A DNA stretch of 64,000 nt from Polymorphobacter_B sp038225475 (GTDB taxonomy: Bacteria; Pseudomonadota; Alphaproteobacteria; Sphingomonadales; Sphingomonadaceae). The notes beneath the pieces were generated by a model. It had not been told where the DNA came from and ran no database searches. It was given only the letters and a program-made list of their open reading frames with translations. The stretch spans positions 1 through 64,000 of the forward strand of contig JBBRRA010000005.1 of the NCBI GenBank assembly GCA_038225475.1. Direction: 5' to 3'. Shown one piece after another: positions 46,956 through 56,117 of this stretch. How positions within the stretch are numbered: position 1 is the stretch's first letter; the number at the start of each line of letters is the position of its first letter. The position numbers were made by a program, and so were the translations under genes.

Positions 46956-48878
46956 ATGATCACATTCATTCGCAAGGCGCTGACCTCGTGGTTCGCGCTG
47001 GGGTTGCTCGGGCTGGTGCTGCTGGCGTTTGCCGTCACCGGTGTCGGTGATCCGTTCGGGACCAAAGGCGGCGGCGCCAAGGGCAGCGCGCTTGCCCGTG
47101 TCGGCAAGACCGACGTGTCCGAAGCCGGCTTTCTCAATGAATACGACCGGATCATGCGCCGGGCGCGCGAAACCAACCCCAAGCTGACGGCGGCCGAAGC
47201 GGTGGCGCAGGGGTCGGTCGGCCAGGTGCTCGATCAGATGGTCGCATCGACCGCGCTCGAGGACTTTGGCAAGTCGGCGGGCGTCACGGTCAGCGACCGC
47301 GCCGTCGACGGCGAGATCGCGAGCATTCCGGCGTTCCAGTCGGGCGGCAAGTTCGATCAGGCGACCTATCAGCGGGTGCTCAAGCTGCAGCGGATTTCGG
47401 AGCGCGAACTGCGCGAGGGGCTGCACGGCGACCTCGTCCGCAAGCAATTGGTGACGCCGGTGGCGATGGCGACGCGCGTCCCCCGGCTGCTTGCCGAACC
47501 CTATGCCACGCTGCTGCTGCAACTGCGGAGCGGCGCGGTCGCCACGATCGCAACGGCGGCAATGCCGGCGCCGCCAGCGCCGACCGAGGCGCAGTTGACG
47601 GCCTATTTCAAGGCCAACGCCGCCCGCTTCACCATCCCCGAACGGCGCGGCTTCCGCTATGCGCTGGTCGATGGCAGCGCGATCAGCGCCAGCGCCGTCG
47701 TGTCCGATGCCGAGGTCCAGAAATATTACGAGGCCAACCGCGAAACGCTGGGCGGTGCCGAGCAGCGCCAACTGCTGCAGGTAGTGGTGCCCGATCAGGC
47801 AAAGGCTGCAGCGTTCGTCGCTGCAGTGCGCGCAGGTGGCAGCTTTGCCGCCGAGGCTGCCAAGCTGGGGTTTGCCGCCACCGACACCGACCTCGGGCTG
47901 CTCAGCCAGAGCAAGTTCGCCGCCGCAACCAGCGCTGCTGTTGCCACCGCCGCGTTCGGCGCGGCCCCCGGCGCGGTCGCCGGGCCGGTGCAGTCGAGCT
48001 TTGGCTGGCACGTCGTCGAGGTCGCGCGTGTCGTGGCCCCAAAGGGCCGGAGCCTTGGCGAGGCCAAGGCTGAAATCGTGACGACGCTGCGCAAGGCGAA
48101 GGCCGATGCCATGCTGGCCGATACTGTCGCCAAGATCGAGGACGCGCTCAGCAACAAGACGAGCTTTGTCGATGTTGCAAAGGCGCACGCGCTCACAGTC
48201 GTCAACGTGCCGCCCGTGACCCGCGACGGTCGCACCGACACTCCCGGCTTCGCGGTCTCCGCCGCTGCACAGCCGCTGATTGCCAAGGCGTTCGATAGCG
48301 ACCCCGCCGACGGGCCCGCGCTTCAGCAACTTGGCAAGGAACAGTTTGCGATGCTCGAACCCGGCGACGTCGTGCCACCGACGCCGCTGCCGCTCGCCAA
48401 GGTTCGCGATGCCGTTGCCGCGCAATGGACCACCGAGCAACGCTTGCATGCTGCCAAGGCCGCCGCCGACAGCGTCGTTGCTGCGGTTGCCAAGGGCACG
48501 GCGTTCGACGCCGCGTTGACTGCGGCGCATTTGCCGCCCGCGCGTCCGCTCGCCGGCCGCCGGATCGACATTGCGCAGCAGCAGCAGGTGCCGCCGCCGG
48601 TCCAATTGTTCATGACCCTGCCCGCGGGCGGCGTTCGCGCCATTCCGGCGCCGCAGGGCCAGGGCTTCTGGATCGTGCATGTCGCGACGATCGCGCCCGG
48701 CGACCCGGCGCAGCTGCCGACGCTGACGGCCAGCGCGCAGGGCGAATTCGCCAAGGAAGCGCCCGAGGAGATCGCCGCTGCATTTGCCAACGCCGTCGAA
48801 CGGCAGGTCGGCGTGGCACGCAATCCGGCGGCAATCGACGGCGTTACCAAGCGTATCCTCGGCTCGGGCGCGAAGTAA
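46956..48878 (+). CDS. ppiD: PpiD-type periplasmic folding chaperone
   Basis: A 640-residue protein anchored by an N-terminal span (about residues 12-30, LTSWFALGLLGLVLLAFAV). SurA_N-like helical domains surround parvulin-type domains (about 240-360). The parvulin core (FAAEAAKLGFAATDTDLGLLSQSKF, PVQSSFGWHVVEV) is recognisable. PpiD helps proteins as they leave the Sec translocon. The start at 46956 follows AT-poor sequence with ATG in TTTTCATGATC; the longer open frame into tpiA is noise. trpE follows by 3 bases, so transcription probably continues into it. Confidence 0.9.
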   Translation: MITFIRKALTSWFALGLLGLVLLAFAVTGVGDPFGTKGGGAKGSALARVGKTDVSEAGFLNEYDRIMRRARETNPKLTAAEAVAQGSVGQVLDQMVASTALEDFGKSAGVTVSDRAVDGEIASIPAFQSGGKFDQATYQRVLKLQRISERELREGLHGDLVRKQLVTPVAMATRVPRLLAEPYATLLLQLRSGAVATIATAAMPAPPAPTEAQLTAYFKANAARFTIPERRGFRYALVDGSAISASAVVSDAEVQKYYEANRETLGGAEQRQLLQVVVPDQAKAAAFVAAVRAGGSFAAEAAKLGFAATDTDLGLLSQSKFAAATSAAVATAAFGAAPGAVAGPVQSSFGWHVVEVARVVAPKGRSLGEAKAEIVTTLRKAKADAMLADTVAKIEDALSNKTSFVDVAKAHALTVVNVPPVTRDGRTDTPGFAVSAAAQPLIAKAFDSDPADGPALQQLGKEQFAMLEPGDVVPPTPLPLAKVRDAVAAQWTTEQRLHAAKAAADSVVAAVAKGTAFDAALTAAHLPPARPLAGRRIDIAQQQQVPPPVQLFMTLPAGGVRAIPAPQGQGFWIVHVATIAPGDPAQLPTLTASAQGEFAKEAPEEIAAAFANAVERQVGVARNPAAIDGVTKRILGSGAK

Positions 48879-48881
48879 GCT

Positions 48882-50393
48882 ATGGAGCTTCGCCCGGCGC
48901 CGGCGGCATTTGCTCCGCTGTATGACAGCGGCGCAGCGCAATTGGTGTGGACGCGGATTGTCGCCGACACCGAGACGCCGGTTTCGGCGATGCTCAAGCT
49001 GGGGCGCGCCGAAAGTGGATCGTTCGTGCTCGAATCGGTCGAGGGGGGCGCGGTGCGCGGGCGCTATTCGCTGATCGGGCTCGATCCCGATCTGGTCTGG
49101 CGCGCCACCGGCCCCCGTGCCGAAGTCAACGCGCACTGGGCAACCGACCGCGGCGCGTTCATCGCCTGCCCTGGCGATACGCTGAGCGAGCTGCGCGCGC
49201 TGGTCGCGGCGTGCCGCATGCCGGTGCCGGCCGAATTACCGCCTGCACTCGCCTGCCTCGTCGGCTATATGGGCTATGAGGCGGCGGGGCTCGCCGAGAC
49301 ATTGCCCGTACCAAAGGCCGATGCGCTTGGCGTTCCCGACCTGTTGTTCGTGCGCCCGACGCTGCTGCTGGTGTTCGACCGATTGAAGGACGAGCTGTTC
49401 CTCGTCGCGCCGGTTTTCCCCGGCGAGCGCAGCGCCGCCGAAGCCTATGCCCGCGCCACCGAAGCGATCGAGACGGCAGCGGCAAAGCTGGCGCAACCGG
49501 TGCCGACGGCAGCACGGAATTCAGCCACGGTTCCCGACGGCGCGCCGCATGCGATCCTGCCGCCCGGCCGCTATGCCGAAATGGTCGCGGCGGCGCAGGC
49601 GTATATTGCGGCAGGCGATATTTTCCAGGTCGTGCTGGCGCAGCGCTTCACCGTGGACTTTCCGCTGCCGCCGTTCGACCTGTACCGGGCGTTGCGGCGG
49701 ATCAACCCGTCACCGTTTCTTTATTTTCTCGATTTGCCGGGGTTTGCGCTGATCGGCTCGTCGCCGGAAATCCTCGTTCGGGTGCGCGACGGCGAGGTGA
49801 CGATCCGGCCGATCGCCGGCACGCGTCCGCGCGGCCGCGATGCCGTCGATGACGCGCGGCTGCGCGACGAACTGCTCGCCGACCCGAAGGAGCTCGCCGA
49901 ACATCTGATGCTCCTCGACCTTGGCCGCAACGACGTCGGACGCGTCGCCGAGGCCGCCAGTGTGGTCGTCACCGATCGCAACGGTGTCGAATTCTATAGC
50001 CATGTCATGCACATCGTTTCGAATGTGCGGGGTCGTTTGCGTTCCGACAAGGATGCAATCGACGCGCTGCTCGGCGGGTTTCCGGCCGGCACCGTCAGCG
50101 GCGCGCCGAAACTGCGCGCGATGGAGATCATCCACGAGCTCGAGGCCGAAAAGCGTGGCTGCTATGCCGGCGGCGTCGGCTATTTTTCGCCCGACGGTTC
50201 GCTCGACAGCTGCATCGTACTGCGAACGGCGGTGGTCAAGGACGGCATCATGCACGTTCAAGCCGGGGCGGGCATCGTTGCCGACAGCGACCCGGCGTCC
50301 GAACAGCGCGAATGCGAGGCCAAGGCAGGAGCGCTGATTGCCGCAGCGCGCGCGGCGCTCGCAGCCGCTACAGAGGCCGGGTTTGGACAGTAG
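48882..50393 (+). CDS. trpE: Anthranilate synthase component I
   Basis: A 503-residue chorismate-utilising enzyme; with TrpG it makes anthranilate. The N-terminal domain contains the feedback-site region (LESVEGG, with RYSLIG). The C-terminal catalytic domain has TRPRGRDAVDDARLRDELLADPKE, HLMLLDLGRNDVGRVAE and GFPAGTVSGAPKLRAMEII. It sits 3 bases after ppiD. The trpG, trpD and trpC genes lie 1 kb downstream past an inserted antisense gene. Confidence 0.96.
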   Translation: MELRPAPAAFAPLYDSGAAQLVWTRIVADTETPVSAMLKLGRAESGSFVLESVEGGAVRGRYSLIGLDPDLVWRATGPRAEVNAHWATDRGAFIACPGDTLSELRALVAACRMPVPAELPPALACLVGYMGYEAAGLAETLPVPKADALGVPDLLFVRPTLLLVFDRLKDELFLVAPVFPGERSAAEAYARATEAIETAAAKLAQPVPTAARNSATVPDGAPHAILPPGRYAEMVAAAQAYIAAGDIFQVVLAQRFTVDFPLPPFDLYRALRRINPSPFLYFLDLPGFALIGSSPEILVRVRDGEVTIRPIAGTRPRGRDAVDDARLRDELLADPKELAEHLMLLDLGRNDVGRVAEAASVVVTDRNGVEFYSHVMHIVSNVRGRLRSDKDAIDALLGGFPAGTVSGAPKLRAMEIIHELEAEKRGCYAGGVGYFSPDGSLDSCIVLRTAVVKDGIMHVQAGAGIVADSDPASEQRECEAKAGALIAAARAALAAATEAGFGQ

Positions 50394-50404
50394 GAGTAGC
50401 GACA

Positions 50405-50686
50405 ATGGTCAAGGCAATCTGGAACGGCGTGACGATCGCCGACACCGACGACACGGTTGTGGTCGAAAACAATCACTATTTCCCGTTGAGCGCCATCGAC
50501 AGCGCGATGCTCAAGCCGAGCGCGACGACGAGCGTCTGCGGTTGGAAGGGCACGGCGAACTACTACACGCTCGTCGTCGGCGGGGCGGAAAACAAGGACG
50601 CGGCGTGGTATTATCCCGACCCCAAGTCGGCCGCCGCCAACATCAAAGGTCGCGTCGCATTCTGGAAGGGCGTCAAAGTAGCTTAG
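50405..50686 (+). CDS. DUF427 family protein
   Basis: A 93-residue small protein with the DUF427 fold pattern: strand, VVENNHYFPLSAI, a CGWKGTANYYTL core and WYYPDPK near residue 74. The family's function is not established; members are small soluble proteins often beside metabolic genes. It follows trpE by 11 bases and ends before a 12-bp bidirectional hairpin. No regulatory site is visible of its own. Confidence 0.9.
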   Translation: MVKAIWNGVTIADTDDTVVVENNHYFPLSAIDSAMLKPSATTSVCGWKGTANYYTLVVGGAENKDAAWYYPDPKSAAANIKGRVAFWKGVKVA

Positions 50687-50697
50687 TCCCGCGCTTC

Positions 50698-50728
50698 GCA
50701 GTAGCCGACACCGCGCGTCGGCTACTGC
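50698..50728. terminator. 12-bp bidirectional hairpin between convergent genes
   Basis: GCAGTAGCCGAC (50698-50709) and GTCGGCTACTGC (50717-50728) pair perfectly around a 7-base loop, with the right arm overlapping the 3' end of the TlpA-like gene. No U-tract follows on either side, but its position between convergent stops fits a transcription end or mRNA-stabilising structure. Confidence 0.55.
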
Positions 50729-51246
50729 GCCGCTGCCGGTGTCAGGGTAGCGGCAGCGGGTTTTGCGACCAGCAACGGCACAAGAACCGTGTTGAGGTCG
50801 TCAAGCGTGAACGCGCCCGCCTTGGCGTAGCGCAGCACCCCGTCCCGATCGATGACATAGTTGGTGGGCACGCCGCCGATCGGCGCGTAGTTGCCGTGGA
50901 ACCGGCGCGCGAGCGGTAGCGCCAATACCGCCTGCAACGGATGGAGCCGGTAAAGCGGAATCGAATCTTCGGTGGTGACCGCCACCACGCGCAGCCCCGC
51001 CGCCTGCCGGAGTTTGTAATAGGCGTCGAGCAAAGGCAGTTCGGTCTTGCACGGCGCGCACCATGTTGCCCAGAAGTTGAGCACCACGACCTGCCCCTTG
51101 AGATCGGCGAGCGCAACATGTTTGCCGTCGAACGTGGTGACGTCGAATGCCGGTGCCGGCTTGCCGACCGTCGGCTCGGTGGCTGCCGCGGGGGCGACCG
51201 TAAGCAGCGTTACCGCCACGATAAAGTGCAACTGCGCTGCTGTCAT
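50722..51246 (-). CDS. TlpA/ResA-like thioredoxin-fold thiol-disulfide protein
   Basis: A 174-residue periplasmic redoxin. A signal peptide (FIVAVTLLTVAPAAA) is followed by a thioredoxin fold with the active-site WCAPC (FWATWCAPCKTE) and the cis-Pro loop in GGVPTNYVIDRDG. Such proteins reduce disulfides, for example during cytochrome c maturation. The start at 51246 (MTAAQLHF) has GCAGGACA upstream; a longer extension lacks a signal. It runs antisense inside the trp region, between the DUF427 gene and trpG, and its divergent promoter region with trpG is 125 bases. The partner is unknown. Confidence 0.87.
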   Translation of the reverse strand: MTAAQLHFIVAVTLLTVAPAAATEPTVGKPAPAFDVTTFDGKHVALADLKGQVVVLNFWATWCAPCKTELPLLDAYYKLRQAAGLRVVAVTTEDSIPLYRLHPLQAVLALPLARRFHGNYAPIGGVPTNYVIDRDGVLRYAKAGAFTLDDLNTVLVPLLVAKPAAATLTPAAAQ

Positions 51247-51371
51247 TGTCCTGCCCTCGCCCACGCCATGACCCTCGTCCGCTGGGCAAGCCGAGTCAAT
51301 CGGAGCGACCGAACGCCGCCGCACCGGCGCGGGGGTGACGCCCTTGGCTGCGGGCGCTATGACACTGCCCC

Positions 51372-51971
51372 ATGATCCTCGTCATCGATAACTACGACAG
51401 CTTCACCTATAATCTCGTGCATTATCTGCTTGAGCTTGAGGTCGAAGTGCGGGTCGAGCGCAACGATGCGCTGAGCGCCAGCGCAGCATTGGCGCTGCGC
51501 CCGGCGGCGGTGTTGCTATCGCCCGGGCCCTGTACGCCGAACGAGGCGGGCATTTGCCTCGATCTGATCGCTGCTGCCGCAGATACCGGACTGCCGCTGC
51601 TCGGCGTCTGTCTCGGGCATCAGGCGATCGGCCAGGCGTTCGGCGGCGAAGTGGTGCGCGCCGCAAAGGTCATGCACGGCAAGACCTCGGCGATCACGCA
51701 CGACGCGACCGGCGTGTTCGCCGGGCTGCCGTCGCCGTTTACCGCGACGCGCTATCACTCGCTGCTCGTCGAGCCCGGGACGCTCCCCGCCGATCTGCTG
51801 GCGAACGCGCATGTCGCGGACGAGGCCGTCATCATGGGGTTGCGGCACGTCACGCTGCCGATCCACGGTGTCCAGTTCCATCCCGAAAGCATTGCCAGCG
51901 AGCACGGCCATGCGCTGCTGGCGAATTTTCTCGATCTAGCAGGCATCGCGCATCGTCGGCGCGCGGCGTGA
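51372..51971 (+). CDS. trpG: Anthranilate synthase component II (glutamine amidotransferase)
   Basis: A 199-residue glutaminase that supplies ammonia to TrpE. The nucleophile is C80 in GVCLGHQ, and H170 and E172 in QFHPES complete the triad. The N-terminus (MILVIDNYDSFTYNLVHYL) is typical. It could also serve PabA-type p-aminobenzoate synthesis, as in organisms with one shared subunit. The stop overlaps the trpD start (GTGA). Confidence 0.95.
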   Translation: MILVIDNYDSFTYNLVHYLLELEVEVRVERNDALSASAALALRPAAVLLSPGPCTPNEAGICLDLIAAAADTGLPLLGVCLGHQAIGQAFGGEVVRAAKVMHGKTSAITHDATGVFAGLPSPFTATRYHSLLVEPGTLPADLLANAHVADEAVIMGLRHVTLPIHGVQFHPESIASEHGHALLANFLDLAGIAHRRRAA

Positions 51972-52954
51972 AACTGCCGGTCGCCGAGCAACCGCTGGAC
52001 CGCACCGCTGCAGAAGCAGCGTTCGCAGCGATTTTCGACGGCTTGACCGACGACGCGGACTTGACGCGGTTCCTGATTACGCTGGCGCGGCGCGGTGAAA
52101 CCGTGATCGAGGTGACAGCAGCAGCGCGCATGCTCCGCGCGCGCGCGGTGCCGGTCACCGCACCACCGTTGGCGATCGACGTGTGCGGAACCGGTGGCGA
52201 TGGCCGCCATACGTTCAATGTCTCGACCGCTGTAGCGATCGTGGTGGCCGCATGCGGCGTGCCTGTTGCCAAACATGGCAACCGTGCTGCGTCGTCGAAA
52301 TCCGGCGCAGCGGACGTTCTCGAGGCGCTCGGGTTGCGAACCGATATAACGGCGGCGCGCGTCGAGCAGCAATTGGCAACGCTCGGCATCGGCTTCCTGC
52401 ACGCGGCCCGGCACCACGGCGCGATGGCACATGTCGCGCCGGTGCGGCGCGCGATGAACACGCGCACGATCTTCAACCTGCTCGGTCCGCTTGCCAACCC
52501 TGCCGGGGTCGCGCGGCAACTCGTCGGGGTATACGATGCCCGTTGGCTGCAGCCGATTGCCGAAGTCCTGCGCGAGCTTGGCAGCAGCGCGGCAATGGTC
52601 GTCCACGGCAGCGACGGCGTCGACGAGTTGACTGTCACCGGGCGCAGCCAGTTCACGCGGCTGCAGCGCGGCGTGATCAGTAGCGGCAGTATTGCGCCGG
52701 AAGACGCCGGGCTTTCGGTGCATGCCGCCGAGGCGCTGACGGGTGGCGACGCCGGTCACAACGCTGCGGCGCTGTTGGCCTTGCTCGACGGCGCATCGGG
52801 AGCGTATCGCGACATCGTGGTGCTCAACGCGGCAGCGGCGTTGCTGGTGGCGCACGACGGCACCGATTGGCGCGCGGCGGCAGCGCAGGCGGCAACGGCA
52901 ATCGATAGCGGCGCAGCGCGGTCGTTGCTGACGCGCTGGAAGGAGTTTGCATGA
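51968..52954 (+). CDS. trpD: Anthranilate phosphoribosyltransferase
   Basis: A 328-residue enzyme that attaches phosphoribose from PRPP to anthranilate. Hallmarks are DVCGTGGDGRHTFNVST, KHGNRAASSKSGAADVLEALG and NLLGPLANPA. The start is GTG at 51968, overlapping the trpG stop, chosen because the family N-terminus begins there. The trpC start overlaps its stop by 4 bases. Confidence 0.95.
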   Translation: MKLPVAEQPLDRTAAEAAFAAIFDGLTDDADLTRFLITLARRGETVIEVTAAARMLRARAVPVTAPPLAIDVCGTGGDGRHTFNVSTAVAIVVAACGVPVAKHGNRAASSKSGAADVLEALGLRTDITAARVEQQLATLGIGFLHAARHHGAMAHVAPVRRAMNTRTIFNLLGPLANPAGVARQLVGVYDARWLQPIAEVLRELGSSAAMVVHGSDGVDELTVTGRSQFTRLQRGVISSGSIAPEDAGLSVHAAEALTGGDAGHNAAALLALLDGASGAYRDIVVLNAAAALLVAHDGTDWRAAAAQAATAIDSGAARSLLTRWKEFA

Positions 52955-53748
52955 CCGATACGCTGCAGCAGATCCTCACCGCGAAGCGCGCGCATGTCGA
53001 TGTGTGCATTGCCGCCGTGCCGTGGCGCGCGATCGAGGAGCGCGCCAGTGCCGCCGGTCCGGTGCGCGGCTTCGCCGCCGCGTTACGGCAAGCACGCGCC
53101 AACGGTCACCTCGGCCTGATCGCCGAAATCAAGAAAGCCAGCCCGTCGCGCGGCCTGATTCGCGTCGATTTCGACCCGGCGACGCTGGCATCGGCCTATG
53201 CGGCGGGCGGCGCGACTTGCCTGTCGGTGCTGACCGACCGCGACTGGTTCCAGGGGGCGGACGTCTATGTCGGTGCAGCGCGCGCAGCCACGACGCTGCC
53301 GGTGTTGCGCAAGGACTTCATGATCGATCCGTATCAAATCGTCGAGGCACGCGCCCTCGGTGCGGATTGCGTCCTGCTGATCATGGCCGCGCTGTCCGAC
53401 GCGCAGGCGCTCGACCTCGAAGCGGCGGCGCTTGGGCTCGGCATGGACGTGCTCGTCGAGGTGCACGATCTTGCCGAACGCGACCGCGCGTTGCGGCTGC
53501 GGACGCGTCTGCTCGGAATCAATAATCGTAACCTCAAGACGTTGCAGGTCGACCTGCAAACTTCGGTCGAGCTTTCGCAGGGCGTTCCGCCGGACTATTT
53601 GCTCGTGGGCGAAAGCGGCCTTGCAACGCCCGCCGACCTCGCGAGGCTGCAACGCGCCGGCATCAGCACGTTCCTTGTTGGCGAGGCGCTGATGGCGCAG
53701 GCCGATGTGACCGCCGCAACCCGCGCCTTGCTGACGCGCGCGGCATGA
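52951..53748 (+). CDS. trpC: Indole-3-glycerol phosphate synthase
   Basis: A 265-residue TIM-barrel enzyme converting carboxyphenylaminodeoxyribulose phosphate to indole-3-glycerol phosphate. Landmarks are IAEIKKASPSRGLI, LRKDFMIDPYQIVEARALGAD, LGINNRNLKTL and GESGL near the end. It has the catalytic Lys in the IAEIKKASPS and LRKDF stretches. Translational overlaps of 4 bases on both sides place it in the trpG-trpD-trpC-moaC-moeA unit. Confidence 0.96.
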   Translation: MTDTLQQILTAKRAHVDVCIAAVPWRAIEERASAAGPVRGFAAALRQARANGHLGLIAEIKKASPSRGLIRVDFDPATLASAYAAGGATCLSVLTDRDWFQGADVYVGAARAATTLPVLRKDFMIDPYQIVEARALGADCVLLIMAALSDAQALDLEAAALGLGMDVLVEVHDLAERDRALRLRTRLLGINNRNLKTLQVDLQTSVELSQGVPPDYLLVGESGLATPADLARLQRAGISTFLVGEALMAQADVTAATRALLTRAA

Positions 53749-54212
53749 CGCTGACGCATCTCGACGCCGCAGGCGCTGCCCGAATGGTCGATGTTTCGGA
53801 CAAGCCCGTTACCGCGCGCATCGCGGTTGCCGAGGGCTTCATCACGATTGCGCCGGTCGCGCTCGACGCGATCCGCGCCGGAGCGGTTGCCAAGGGAGAT
53901 GTCCTCGCCGTCGCCCGTGTTGCCGGTATTATCGCGGCAAAGCGCACCGCCGATCTGATCCCGCTCTGTCATCCACTGCCCCTTAGCGGGGTCGAGCTTG
54001 ACTTGGTCATTGAGCCAACGGGGATCCGGGCGACCGCGACGGTTCGGACGACGCACAATACCGGCGTCGAGATGGAGGCACTGACCGCGGTCAGCCTCGC
54101 GCTGCTGACGATTTATGACATGGCCAAAAGCCTTGACCGGGCGATGCTGATCGGCGCGGTGCGGCTGCGCGCCAAGCACGGCGGCCGTTCGGGCGATTGG
54201 TCGGCACCGTGA
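53745..54212 (+). CDS. moaC: Cyclic pyranopterin monophosphate synthase MoaC
   Basis: A 155-residue enzyme in molybdenum-cofactor biosynthesis, acting after MoaA to make cyclic pyranopterin monophosphate. Landmarks are LTHLDAAGAARMVDVSDK, AAKRTADLIPLCHPLPLSG and GVEMEALTAVSLALLTIYDM. It overlaps trpC by 4 bases and the moeA start by 4 bases. Molybdenum-cofactor genes attached to trp genes are known in Sphingomonadales. Confidence 0.96.
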   Translation: MTLTHLDAAGAARMVDVSDKPVTARIAVAEGFITIAPVALDAIRAGAVAKGDVLAVARVAGIIAAKRTADLIPLCHPLPLSGVELDLVIEPTGIRATATVRTTHNTGVEMEALTAVSLALLTIYDMAKSLDRAMLIGAVRLRAKHGGRSGDWSAP

Positions 54213-55411
54213 GCCTGATCACCGTCGAGGCGGCGCAGGCGCGGTTGCTGGCGGCGATTGCCCCGCTCGACCCCGAGACGGTGCCGTTGCTCGCAGCATG
54301 CGGACGGCGGGCGGCTGCGGACCATGTCGCAACGCGCACGCAGCCGCCGTTCGCAGCGTCGGCGATGGACGGATATGCAATCCGCTGGGACGACCGCGCC
54401 GGACCGTGGACCGTGATCGGTGAGGCGGCGGCGGGGCGGCGTTTCGGCAGCGTGGTGCGCGCGAGCGAAGCGGTTCGCATCTTCACCGGCGCGCCGCTCG
54501 CCGACGGGGCCGACACCGTTATCGTTCAGGAGGACGTCGTTCGTGACGGCGACCATTTGCACCTAACTGGCGAGGGGCCGCCGGCGCGCGGTGCGCATAT
54601 CCGCGTCGCAGGACTCGATTTCGTGACCGGCGCGGTCTTGGTTGCGAGCGGTACAACGCTGACGCCGGCGCGGCTGGGGCTGCTCGCGGCGGGCGGCCAC
54701 GGGGCCGCTGCGGTTCATCGGCAACCCGTGGTCGGCCTGCTCGCCACCGGTGACGAGCTGGTCCCACCCGGCACGACCCCCGGCCCCGACCAGATCGTCA
54801 GTTCAAACGGCGTCATGCTTGCGGCGCTGCTCACCGACGCCGGGGCAAGGGTGATCGATGGCGGCATTGTCCGGGATGATCCGGCAGCGTTGCAGGCAGC
54901 CATTGCGGCGCTCGCGCACGCCGATCTGATCGTGACGATCGGCGGGGCTTCGGTCGGCGATCATGACCTCGTCCTGCCAAGCTTGCGCGCGCTGGGAGCA
55001 GAAATCGATTTTTGGAAGGTTGCGCTGCGCCCCGGCAAGCCGATGCTCGCGGGGCGGCTCGGGAGCGCGCACGTCGTTGGGCTACCCGGCAACCCGGTTT
55101 CCGCATTTGTCTGCGCCCAGCTGTTCATCGTCCCGATGCTACGGAGCTGGTCGGGAAGCGGCACGCCAATGCCGCTGCTGCGCACCGCACGGCTCGGTGT
55201 CGGCCTCGCTGCCAACGGTGCACGCCGCGATTATCTGCGCGCGACACTTGTCGATGGCAGCATTGTTCCGGCGTCGCGGCAGGACAGCGGCATGCTGCAA
55301 GTGCTCGCTGACGCCAACGCCCTGCTGGTCCGCGCGCCCGGAGCGGCCGCTGTCGATGCGGGTGCCATTGTCGAATTCCTGCAGCTTGACACGCGTTCGG
55401 ATGTTGCCTAA
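54209..55411 (+). CDS. moeA: Molybdopterin molybdotransferase MoeA
   Basis: A 400-residue enzyme that inserts molybdate into adenylylated molybdopterin. Landmarks are PPFAASAMDGYAI near the N-terminus, VVGLLATGDELVPPG, and VGLPGNPVSAFVCAQLF. The GTG at 54209 overlaps the moaC stop as GTGA and gives the expected N-terminus (SLITVEAAQARLLAAI); a TTG at 54197 is also open. Downstream is lexA after a 34-base gap that holds its SOS box. Confidence 0.94.
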   Translation: MSLITVEAAQARLLAAIAPLDPETVPLLAACGRRAAADHVATRTQPPFAASAMDGYAIRWDDRAGPWTVIGEAAAGRRFGSVVRASEAVRIFTGAPLADGADTVIVQEDVVRDGDHLHLTGEGPPARGAHIRVAGLDFVTGAVLVASGTTLTPARLGLLAAGGHGAAAVHRQPVVGLLATGDELVPPGTTPGPDQIVSSNGVMLAALLTDAGARVIDGGIVRDDPAALQAAIAALAHADLIVTIGGASVGDHDLVLPSLRALGAEIDFWKVALRPGKPMLAGRLGSAHVVGLPGNPVSAFVCAQLFIVPMLRSWSGSGTPMPLLRTARLGVGLAANGARRDYLRATLVDGSIVPASRQDSGMLQVLADANALLVRAPGAAAVDAGAIVEFLQLDTRSDVA

Positions 55412-55413
55412 TT

Positions 55414-55428
55414 GTTCCGCATTAGTTC
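55414..55428 (+). promoter_or_regulatory. Alphaproteobacterial LexA (SOS) box upstream of lexA
   Basis: GTTC at 55414-55417 and GTTC at 55425-55428 are separated by 7 bases, the alphaproteobacterial LexA consensus GTTCN7GTTC. It lies 17 bases upstream of the lexA ATG, so LexA should repress its own gene. Confidence 0.88.
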
Positions 55429-55445
55429 CTGATCGGAGCCAGGGC

Positions 55446-56117
55446 ATGTTGACACGTAAACAGCACGATCTCTTGCTATTCATCAGTGCGCGCCTCGGCG
55501 AAGGCGGCATCTCACCATCGTTCGAGGAGATGAAACTGGCATTGGGCCTGCAGTCCAAATCGGGTGTGCATCGACTGATCAATGCACTCGAGGAGCGCGG
55601 CTTCATTCGACGCCTCCCGAACCGGGCCCGGGCGCTCGAGATTTTGCGCATGCCCGATAGCTCGACCAAGCCTGCTACCGGTAGCGTCATCCACGCCGAC
55701 TTCGGACGCGGCCGGGTCCGCGCGCCTGCAAACGACGTCATCGAGGTGCCGTTGCATGGTCGCATCGCAGCCGGGCTGCCGATCGAGGCGATGGAGAGCG
55801 ATCGTTCACTGTCGGTGCCCGCCGCGCTGCTCGGTCCGGGCGATCATTATGCGCTCGAGGTGTCCGGTGATTCGATGATCGAAGCGGGGATTTTCGACGG
55901 CGACTACGCCCTGGTGCGCCGGTGCGAGACGGCGCGCGACGGCGATATCGTGGTTGCACTCGTCGACGGCACCGAAGCCACGCTCAAATATCTGCAGCAC
56001 GAGAAGGGCATGATCCGGCTCGATCCTGCCAACCCTACGCATACCCCGCAGCATTATCTACCGTCACGCGTCCGCGTTCAGGGCAAGCTCGCCGGGCTTT
56101 TGCGCCGGTACGCATAA
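55446..56117 (+). CDS. lexA: SOS repressor LexA
   Basis: A 223-residue repressor/protease. The N-terminal winged helix begins MLTRKQHDLLLFISARL. The cleavage site is Ala109-Gly110 in RIAAGLP, the catalytic Ser143 is in SGDSMIEAG and the catalytic Lys181 in EATLKYLQ. All catalytic parts are present. The start at 55446 has no strong ribosome-binding site but fits the family and the SOS box. Its last 40 bases overlap the convergent comEC gene. Confidence 0.96.
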   Translation: MLTRKQHDLLLFISARLGEGGISPSFEEMKLALGLQSKSGVHRLINALEERGFIRRLPNRARALEILRMPDSSTKPATGSVIHADFGRGRVRAPANDVIEVPLHGRIAAGLPIEAMESDRSLSVPAALLGPGDHYALEVSGDSMIEAGIFDGDYALVRRCETARDGDIVVALVDGTEATLKYLQHEKGMIRLDPANPTHTPQHYLPSRVRVQGKLAGLLRRYA

